From Actinomyces procaprae (lineage in GTDB: Bacteria; Actinomycetota; Actinomycetes; Actinomycetales; Actinomycetaceae): 64,000 bases of DNA. The DNA is taken from contig NZ_CP039292.1 of the NCBI RefSeq assembly GCF_004798665.1, forward strand, positions 3,472,001-3,536,000, written 5' to 3'. A program made the translations under genes and the position numbers. Positions 58,531 through 64,000 of the stretch are shown here, piece by piece; the first letter of the stretch is position 1; the number at the start of each line of letters is the position of its first letter. The notes beneath the pieces were generated by a model. It was not told the DNA's origin. It was given only the letters and a program-made list of their open reading frames with translations, and ran no database searches.

Positions 58531-59382
58531 ATGGCAAGCACCACCGCGAGCAGTCCCGCAAGCACAACTGTCCCCGCCGCCCCTCCCATCGCCCTGGCAA
58601 TCGCCGGCTCGGAGGCCTCCGGCGGCGCCGGCGCCCAGACCGACCTGAAGACCTTCCACGAGCTGGGCGTGTTCGGCTGCACGGCCCTGACCTGCATCGT
58701 CTCCATGGACCCCAAGCACAACTGGGACCACCGGTTCGTGCCGGTCGACCCGCAGGTGATCACCGACCAGATCGAGGCCTGCGCCACTGTCCACACCCGG
58801 ATCGACGCCGTCAAGATCGGCATGCTCGGAACACTGCCCACCATTGAGGCCGTCGAGGCCGCCCTGGAGCAGTACCAGTTCCCCAATCTGGTGGTGGACC
58901 CGGTCCTGATCTGCAAGGGCCAGGAGCCCGGCACCACCCTTGACGTCGACAACGCCCTGCGCGCGAAGATCCTGCCCCGCGCCAAGATGACCACTCCGAA
59001 CCTGTTCGAGGCCGCCACCCTGGCCGGCGTCGACGAGATCACCAGCGTCGAGCAGCTCAAGGACGCCGCCAAGCGCATCTACGACCTGGGCGTGCCCAAC
59101 GTCCTGGCCAAGGCCGGCCCCACGCTCGGCACCGGCACCGCCCTGGACGTCTTCTACGACGGCCAGACCCTGGAGGTCCTGGAGGTGCCGGCCGTCGGCA
59201 CCGAGCGCATGCACGGCGCGGGCTGCACGCTGGCCGCCGCGGTAACCGCCGAGCTCGCCAAGGGCGCCAGCCCGCTGGAGGCCGCCGTCACCGCCAAGAA
59301 CGTGGTGTCCGCGTCGGTGAACCCGGGCATGCACGGCAACATCCCCTTCACCTACGTCTACCAGGGCTTCTACCGCGGCTGA
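58531..59382 (+). CDS. ThiD/PdxK-type phosphomethylpyrimidine or pyridoxal kinase
   Basis: A 283-residue ribokinase-fold enzyme: IALAIAGSEASGGAGAQTDL at the start, VDAVKIGMLGTLPTIEAVEA, LVVDPVLICKGQEPGT, and the catalytic anion-hole GAGCTLAAAVTAELAKGA. These are the features of bifunctional HMP/HMP-P or pyridoxine kinases. No other thiamine or B6 genes lie near, so the exact substrate is open. Confidence 0.88.
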   Translation: MASTTASSPASTTVPAAPPIALAIAGSEASGGAGAQTDLKTFHELGVFGCTALTCIVSMDPKHNWDHRFVPVDPQVITDQIEACATVHTRIDAVKIGMLGTLPTIEAVEAALEQYQFPNLVVDPVLICKGQEPGTTLDVDNALRAKILPRAKMTTPNLFEAATLAGVDEITSVEQLKDAAKRIYDLGVPNVLAKAGPTLGTGTALDVFYDGQTLEVLEVPAVGTERMHGAGCTLAAAVTAELAKGASPLEAAVTAKNVVSASVNPGMHGNIPFTYVYQGFYRG

Positions 59383-59451
59383 CGGCGCTTGAGGGCGCGC
59401 CGGGCCGACCGGAACGCCGCACACGCACCGGAGGCACGCCCTCCTGCAATT

Positions 59452-59511
59452 CACGACCTCGGGGTACGTTCCACGACCACCCCGGGGTCGTGTTTTGTAC
59501 CCCAGGGTCGT
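59452..59511 (+). repeat. 60-bp dispersed repeat, copy E1
   Basis: 59 of 60 bases are identical to 61694-61753. Inside, CACGACC-type units face GGTCGTG units, giving nested dyads such as CACGACCACCCCGGGGTCGT. The two copies lie in the same orientation on either side of the PadR-ABC cassette. Confidence 0.93.
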
Positions 59512-59596
59512 AAAACGTCAGCCCTCTTCGGCAGTCAACGACGTCGGCGCCGGAGTTTGGGCCCGTACCTTGCGCAACCCAGTAGACAGCCTGCCT

Positions 59597-59610
59597 ACTA
59601 TCTAGATAGT
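59597..59610. promoter_or_regulatory. 14-bp palindrome upstream of the PadR gene
   Basis: ACTATCTAGATAGT is a perfect palindrome ending eight bases before the PadR ATG, a likely autoregulatory operator and close to the ribosome site region. A weaker GTAG...CTAC dyad lies just before it. Confidence 0.7.
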
Positions 59611-59618
59611 CTGACTAC

Positions 59619-59999
59619 ATGGACTCCTCGGCTTCGCGCCTCCTGCGCGGCTTCCTAGAACCGTGCCTACTCGCCCTGCTTGAAAGCGGCGCCGACTACG
59701 GACTGTCGCTGACCCGTCGCCTCGACGCCGCCGGTCTGGAGAATGTTCCCGGAGGCAGCCTCTACCCGGCACTCACCCGCCTGGAGCGGCGTGGCCTGCT
59801 CGCCACCACCACACGCCCTTCCGATTCCGGACCCACTCGCAAGTACTACGAGCTCACCGACGCCGGCCGAAACGAACTCGCCGCGCGTCGAGCGGAGTGG
59901 TGCGCCTTCCGTAGCGCCGTTTCAGCCATCTTGGAGGGTGAGGCGTCACCCCACGGGCGGGCGCTTCCCGCCCATACAGCGGCCGAGGCCCACTCATGA
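59619..59999 (+). CDS. PadR-family regulator
   Basis: A 126-residue PadR protein: CLLALLESGADYGLSLTRRL, GLENVPGGSLYPALTRLERR and TRKYYELTDAGRNELAARR give the PadR winged helix. It overlaps the ABC ATPase gene by 4 bases. PadR genes placed before ABC transporters usually repress the operon in response to an antibiotic or lipid ligand. Confidence 0.9.
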   Translation: MDSSASRLLRGFLEPCLLALLESGADYGLSLTRRLDAAGLENVPGGSLYPALTRLERRGLLATTTRPSDSGPTRKYYELTDAGRNELAARRAEWCAFRSAVSAILEGEASPHGRALPAHTAAEAHS

Positions 60000-60904
60000 C
60001 CGCCGCAACCTACTCCGGCTCCTCGTCGCACCCCGAGCCGGATCCTGCCGACGCCGCCTGGTACCGAAGCCTGAACGCGGAGCTGACGGCACATGGCCTG
60101 AGCCCCAAGGAGCTCGAACGCATCGTGGCAGATGCCCGTGCTGAGGCCGATTCAGCCGGTATCGCGCCGGCGAACCTCTTCGGCCCCGCCGTCCTGTTCG
60201 CCCGCGAGTTGGCCTCTGCGATGAAAGAGGGTGACGCCGCCGGTCGCGACACGGGACACGCACTGGGCCCAGTGGTACTGCGACTGCACGATGTCACCCT
60301 CCGGCGTGGCCGACGCACAGTCCTGTCGAACTTCAGTCTCACGGTACGACGGAGCGAAATCGTCGCCGTCGTCGGCTCAAACGGAGCCGGCAAGTCCACT
60401 CTCCTCCAGGCCTGTGCGGGCCTGCTGCCAACCAGCTCGGGTCGAGTGGAGCGGACCGAGCGCTTCGGCTACGCGCCGCAACTCGACGCGCTGGCCCCAC
60501 TGCTGACCGTCGACGAGCATCTACGGCTATTCGGGGCTCTCGACGGCGCGAACCAGGACCGCGCAGTGCCGACGGGGCACCAGATCCTCCACCGCCTGGG
60601 ATGGCGCCCCAACGGCGACCAGATCACCCGCACCCTGTCAGGAGGCACCCAACAGAAACTCAATCTCGCCCTGGCTCAACTCACCTCCCCCGAACTGCTG
60701 CTCCTGGACGAGCCCTACCAGGGCCTTGATGCTCTGGCCTATGAGGATTTATGGACTCTCATCTCGGCCTGGCGAAGCTCCGGCGCCGGGGTCCTTCTGG
60801 TGACCCACCTGCTGCGAGACATCGACTTCGTCGATCGCGTCGTCGAACTGCCCGCCCCCGAATCGTATACGGAGGCCCCCCAGACAAAGGAGCGAGCCGC
60901 ATGA
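59996..60904 (+). CDS. ABC transporter ATPase with N-terminal HAAS-like extension
   Basis: A 302-residue protein. The first ~95 residues (YRSLNAELTAHGLSPKELER, IVADARAEADSAG) resemble the HAAS-type helical domain found in PadR-linked membrane operons. The ABC ATPase follows: Walker A GSNGAGKST (about 128), signature LSGGTQQK (about 215), Walker B LLLLDEP (about 236). Co-translated with PadR and the permease gene. Confidence 0.88.
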   Translation: MTAATYSGSSSHPEPDPADAAWYRSLNAELTAHGLSPKELERIVADARAEADSAGIAPANLFGPAVLFARELASAMKEGDAAGRDTGHALGPVVLRLHDVTLRRGRRTVLSNFSLTVRRSEIVAVVGSNGAGKSTLLQACAGLLPTSSGRVERTERFGYAPQLDALAPLLTVDEHLRLFGALDGANQDRAVPTGHQILHRLGWRPNGDQITRTLSGGTQQKLNLALAQLTSPELLLLDEPYQGLDALAYEDLWTLISAWRSSGAGVLLVTHLLRDIDFVDRVVELPAPESYTEAPQTKERAA

Positions 60905-61656
60905 CCGCAGCCGCAATCGCCGAGCCCGGCGCCCCGTCACTGAACAACGAGCATCGGCTACTGCGCACCGCAGTGCTGGTGGCCATGGTCACCACGCACG
61001 AACTGAGCCGGCGACGTGGAGCGCTTGCCCTCGCCCTGCTGTTGCCGCTCGTCTTCTACCTGGTGCGAATCGACACGCACTGGACCGCACTGCGCCTGCT
61101 GTCCATCGGACTGGGCTGGGCGGCCGCGACACTGGCCCTATTCACGTCGGTGGCCTCACGCTCGATAGACCTGCGGCTCGCCGCGAGCGGGGCCAGCCCG
61201 ACGGCGCTGGTCCTGGGACGGCACACAGCCGTGCTGGGCCTCGGCTGGATCATTACCGCGCTCTACTCCGGACTCGTTCTACTCACGATCGGGGACAAGC
61301 TGACCCACCCGGCTGCTGTGCCGCTAATGCTGCTTCTGACCGTGACCGTGGCGGCGCCCCTGGGCTCTGTGGCCGCCGCGCTCGTGCCGAGGGACCTGGA
61401 GGGCGCCCTGTTGCTGCTGGCGGTCATGGCCATTCAGCTCCTCGTGGACCCGACGGCCGCGTGGACTCGAGTGCTGCCCCTATGGTCGACGCGAGAGCTA
61501 TCCAGCTACATCGTCGATTCTCTGGGCACACAGGCGGACGACTACCTCTGGCGCGGGCTGCTTCACGGATTGGGCTTCGCCGTCGGGCTGGTGGTATTGA
61601 CCTGGCTGCTAGGTATCCGGCGTCTACGAGTGATCCGCCTTCCCGAGCCGCAGTGA
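60901..61656 (+). CDS. ABC transporter membrane protein
   Basis: A 251-residue protein with about six membrane helices (GALALALLLPLVFYLVRID, LSIGLGWAAATLALFTSVAS, LGLGWIITALYSGLVLLTIG, LLLLTVTVAAPLGSVAAALV) and no ATP motifs, pairing with the ATPase upstream (ATGA overlap). Likely an exporter of a peptide, lipid or drug; substrate unknown. Confidence 0.82.
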   Translation: MTAAAIAEPGAPSLNNEHRLLRTAVLVAMVTTHELSRRRGALALALLLPLVFYLVRIDTHWTALRLLSIGLGWAAATLALFTSVASRSIDLRLAASGASPTALVLGRHTAVLGLGWIITALYSGLVLLTIGDKLTHPAAVPLMLLLTVTVAAPLGSVAAALVPRDLEGALLLLAVMAIQLLVDPTAAWTRVLPLWSTRELSSYIVDSLGTQADDYLWRGLLHGLGFAVGLVVLTWLLGIRRLRVIRLPEPQ

Positions 61657-61693
61657 TTCGCGGCCCCATCCCCGGTGAGACAGAAGCACGTTC

Positions 61694-61753
61694 CACGACC
61701 TCGGGGTACGTTCCACGACCGCCCCGGGGTCGTGTTTTGTACCCCAGGGTCGT
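61694..61753 (+). repeat. 60-bp dispersed repeat, copy E2
   Basis: Near-identical partner of 59452-59511, 2.24 kb apart, followed by a further inverted copy (GGTCGTGGAA near 61768). It lies between the ABC permease and the dnaB region, next to block D. Confidence 0.93.
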
Positions 61754-61982
61754 GCAGTGCGACGAAGGTCGTGGAATGCGCCCGCCCCAGCCGAGCTCCC
61801 ACAGGACTACGCCGCGTATCAGACCTTGAAGGGTGTCGAGCCCTGTCCGAGTCGGCCACTAAGTTGATCCCTCTCCCCATCCGCGCGACCACGGTCTCCT
61901 GGGCTGAGGTCTGGTGGGTGTGGGCTGTGTGCCCGGGTATGCCGTGGGGAGGAGTGCCCGAGTTCGGCGCAGCGGACGGGCC

Positions 61983-62101
61983 CTACTTGGACCGCCGTCC
62001 TCTCGTTGGACCGCCGTCCTCTCGTTGGACCGCCGTCCTCTCGTTGGACCGCCTGAGACAGCGTCTAGGGCGGTCCAAGCGGAGCTGAGCGGTCCAAGTA
62101 G
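61983..62101 (+). repeat. 19-bp tandem and inverted repeats, block D
   Basis: TTGGACCGCCGTCCTCTCG repeats at 61987, 62006 and 62025 with a partial copy at 62044. Inverted GGCGGTCCAA copies follow at 62069 and 62089. The outermost CTACTTGGACCGC (61983) and GCGGTCCAAGTAG (62089) are perfect complements, so the block can fold on itself. No gene spans it. Confidence 0.88.
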
Positions 62102-62130
62102 AGCTGGGCGCGGGTCGGTCGACCGAACCG

Positions 62131-62223
62131 CAAACAACCACACACCACCCCAGCCCCCACCGCCACGCCCTCGAAACAGAAGAGCCCGTAAAACGGTGTC
62201 ATGGTTCGTCGGAAAACGGTGTC
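62131..62223 (+). repeat. C/A-rich boundary motif and AAAACGGTGTC pair
   Basis: CACACCACCCCAGCCCCCAC, then CACGCCCTCGAAACAGAAGA and GCCCGTAAAACGG, matches the boundary motif of blocks A and C. AAAACGGTGTC occurs twice (62190 and 62213). The pair lies just downstream of the convergent dnaB stop. Confidence 0.6.
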
Positions 62224-62306
62224 CACGTTGACCGTGACTCGGTGGTCGGCATTGCGGTGAGACGGTGGCAGCGCTCGCTCACTGGCACTCGCACGCGCAC
62301 CCGCGC

Positions 62307-63749
62307 TCATTCGTAGGCCGGCTCGGGGGTGATGTTGCGGGCCATGTTGGCGAAGCGGGACAGGTGCCCCTGGAAGGCCACCGGGATCGTGCGGGTCTGG
62401 CCGTTGCGGTGCTTGGCGACGATGATGTCGGCCTCGCCCGGCCGCTCCTCCTCCTGGTAGTACTCGGGCCGGTGCAGCAGCATGATGACGTCGGCGTCCT
62501 GCTCCAGGGAGCCGGATTCGCGCAGGTCGCTCATCTGTGGCTTGTTGCCGGTGCGCTGCTCCGGGCCGCGGTTCAACTGGGCGACGGCGACCACCGGAAT
62601 GTCCAGCTCCTTGGCCAGCAGCTTCAGCGAGCGCGAGAACTCCGAGACCTCCTGCTGGCGGGACTCGACCTGCTTGCCCGAGCTCATCAGCTGCAGGTAG
62701 TCCACCACCATCAGCCCGAGCCCGTGGTGCTGCTTCAGCCGCAGGGCCTTGGAGCGGATCTCCGGCATGGTCAGGTTCGGGGAGTCGTCGATGAACAGGG
62801 GCGCCTCGGAGACCGGGTTGTAGGCGCGGGCCACGTCCTCCCAGTCGCGCTCGTCCATCTGGCTGCCCCCGCGCAGCTTGTTCATGGCCACGCCCGACTC
62901 GGCGGACAGGATGCGCATCATCAGCTCCATGCGGCCCATCTCCAGGGAGAAGTAGCACGAGGGGATGAGGTTTCCGTCCGCGCCGCGCGAGTGTATCGAC
63001 GCCGAGCGGCAGAAGTCGACGGCGAGCGTCGACTTACCCATGGCGGGGCGCGCGGCCACGATGATCATCTGCCCGCCGTGCAGGCCGCCGAGCAGCTCGT
63101 CGAGCTCTACGAAGCCCGTGGGCACGCCCCGCATCTGCCCGTCCTCGCGGGCCTGCCCGGCCTCGATCTCGAGGTTGGCCTCATTGAGCAGCTCCCCGAC
63201 CGGCACGTAGTCCTCGCGCTCGCCCTCCTTGTGGGCGACGGCGTAGACCTCTGACTCGGCCAGGGTGACGAGTTCGTCGATATCGCCGGCGTCGGTGGAG
63301 TAGCCGAGCTGGGCGATGCGAGTGCCGGCCTGCACCAGGCCGCGCATCAGCGACTTCTCCTTGACGATGCGCGCGTAGTACGCGGCGTTGGCGGCGGTCG
63401 GCACGGTCGCCATCAGGGAGGCCAGGTACGGGGCGCCGCCAATGCGCTCGAGCTCGCCCCGCTTGGACAGCTCATCGGCGACGATCAGCGGGTCGGCCGG
63501 CTCGGAGCGGTTGTAGACCTCGACGATCGCGTCGAAGATGGACTCGTGGGCGGGCTTGTAGAACTCCGGGCCGCGCAGCACCTCGATGACGTCGGTGATG
63601 GCCTCCTTGCTCAGCAGCATGCCGCCGAGCGTGGACATCTCCGCCTCCAGGTCCTGCGGCGGGACCCGGTCGAAGGTGCCGTCGTAGCGGGCGTCAACCG
63701 GCCGCTCCTCGCTGCGGGCGCGTGTGCCGATGGTGTCGACGTCGGTCAT
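62307..63749 (-). CDS. dnaB: Replicative DNA helicase DnaB
   Basis: A 480-residue DnaB: N-terminal DnaG-interaction domain (RVPPQDLEAEMSTLGGML, FYKPAHESIFDAIVEVYNR), linker, then RecA-like motor with Walker A ARPAMGKSTLAVD (about 236), Walker B LMVVDYLQLM and IVAKHRNGQTRTIPVAFQG near the end. No intein. It unwinds the chromosome at the fork. ATG 63749 chosen as the first start with family-like sequence. Confidence 0.95.
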   Translation of the reverse strand: MTDVDTIGTRARSEERPVDARYDGTFDRVPPQDLEAEMSTLGGMLLSKEAITDVIEVLRGPEFYKPAHESIFDAIVEVYNRSEPADPLIVADELSKRGELERIGGAPYLASLMATVPTAANAAYYARIVKEKSLMRGLVQAGTRIAQLGYSTDAGDIDELVTLAESEVYAVAHKEGEREDYVPVGELLNEANLEIEAGQAREDGQMRGVPTGFVELDELLGGLHGGQMIIVAARPAMGKSTLAVDFCRSASIHSRGADGNLIPSCYFSLEMGRMELMMRILSAESGVAMNKLRGGSQMDERDWEDVARAYNPVSEAPLFIDDSPNLTMPEIRSKALRLKQHHGLGLMVVDYLQLMSSGKQVESRQQEVSEFSRSLKLLAKELDIPVVAVAQLNRGPEQRTGNKPQMSDLRESGSLEQDADVIMLLHRPEYYQEEERPGEADIIVAKHRNGQTRTIPVAFQGHLSRFANMARNITPEPAYE

Positions 63750-64000
63750 TTGTCGGTCACTACCCTCCCCTGCCGTGCCCGCCCAGACGGGTCGCGCGGT
63801 GACACTAGCGGGCGGATCCGGGAGTCGCAAACGGTGATCTTTGCAGCCTGTGGGCAACCGGCGTCGACATGTGGAAAAACCCCGAATGCCTGTGGGCGAC
63901 GCGCCGCCGCGGGTGTGGAGCGGCGGCGGACCCAGTCGGCCCCAGCCGCGTCGAAATCCCCGAAACTCGCTGGAATCTCGCCTCTGACCGGCGGTGGTCA
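63750..64000. other. Upstream region of dnaB, no gene supported
   Basis: GC-rich DNA with TGTGGAAAA near 63870 and TGTGGGC motifs, weakly like DnaA boxes, but too few to call an origin. It probably carries the dnaB promoter. Confidence 0.4.

Noticed and set aside
63750..64000. Chromosomal origin next to dnaB
   Set aside because: Only one or two weak DnaA-box-like sequences and no dnaA, dnaN or AT-rich unwinding region.

Overview
The window is GC-rich actinobacterial DNA. High-GC codon use, many GTG starts, GAAAGG-type ribosome sites and the chromosomal gene set (amylosucrase, a VTC polyphosphate cluster, a giant dehydratase-activase protein, DnaB) suggest an Actinomyces-like member of the Actinomycetaceae. 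The genus is inferred from gene content only. 

Positions 1 to about 33,350 are the right-hand part of a siphovirus prophage whose left end lies outside the window. Almost all of it reads on the minus strand. From left to right it holds a fibronectin-III tail protein, a tape measure with a C-terminal NlpC/P60 domain, the G/GT tail chaperone pair with a GGGAAAC slippery site, the major tail protein, four head-tail joining proteins, major capsid, scaffold, a small acidic protein, a MuF protein fused to an EndoU-like toxin domain, portal, terminase large and small subunits and an HNH nuclease. The early region follows: an HNH initiator-like protein, SSB, a MazG-like protein, RusA, NrdH, a clamp-like protein, a DUF4326 protein, many very small genes and an excisionase-like protein. 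An immunity region with divergent HTH genes and a 22-bp operator palindrome comes next, then an ImmA-type peptidase, a plus-strand accessory pair (membrane HIRAN protein plus a partner) and a tyrosine integrase. The integrase faces a 3' tRNA-Ser remnant, which is the right attachment site, followed by the old tRNA terminator. 

The chromosome to the right carries a septum-formation lipoprotein, the 1703-residue activase with a divergent TetR gene, a uracil-type permease, a DUF4956/VTC/carbohydrate-binding lipoprotein operon and two alpha/beta hydrolases. Then comes a defence-like cluster at 49.8-54.8 kb: a DUF262 protein co-transcribed with a HipA kinase, a divergent second HipA-like gene and a Phd/VapC pair. 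Amylosucrase, an HxlR/NAD(P)H-binding pair, a ThiD/PdxK-type kinase, a PadR-ABC transporter cassette and dnaB complete the window. 

Spacers outside the prophage carry an unusual set of short repeats. Each block has its own self-complementary 10-25-bp motif, and several blocks are bounded by a shared C/A-rich motif. These elements, the DUF262-HipA pair and the prophage HIRAN pair are the best candidates for undescribed biology here.
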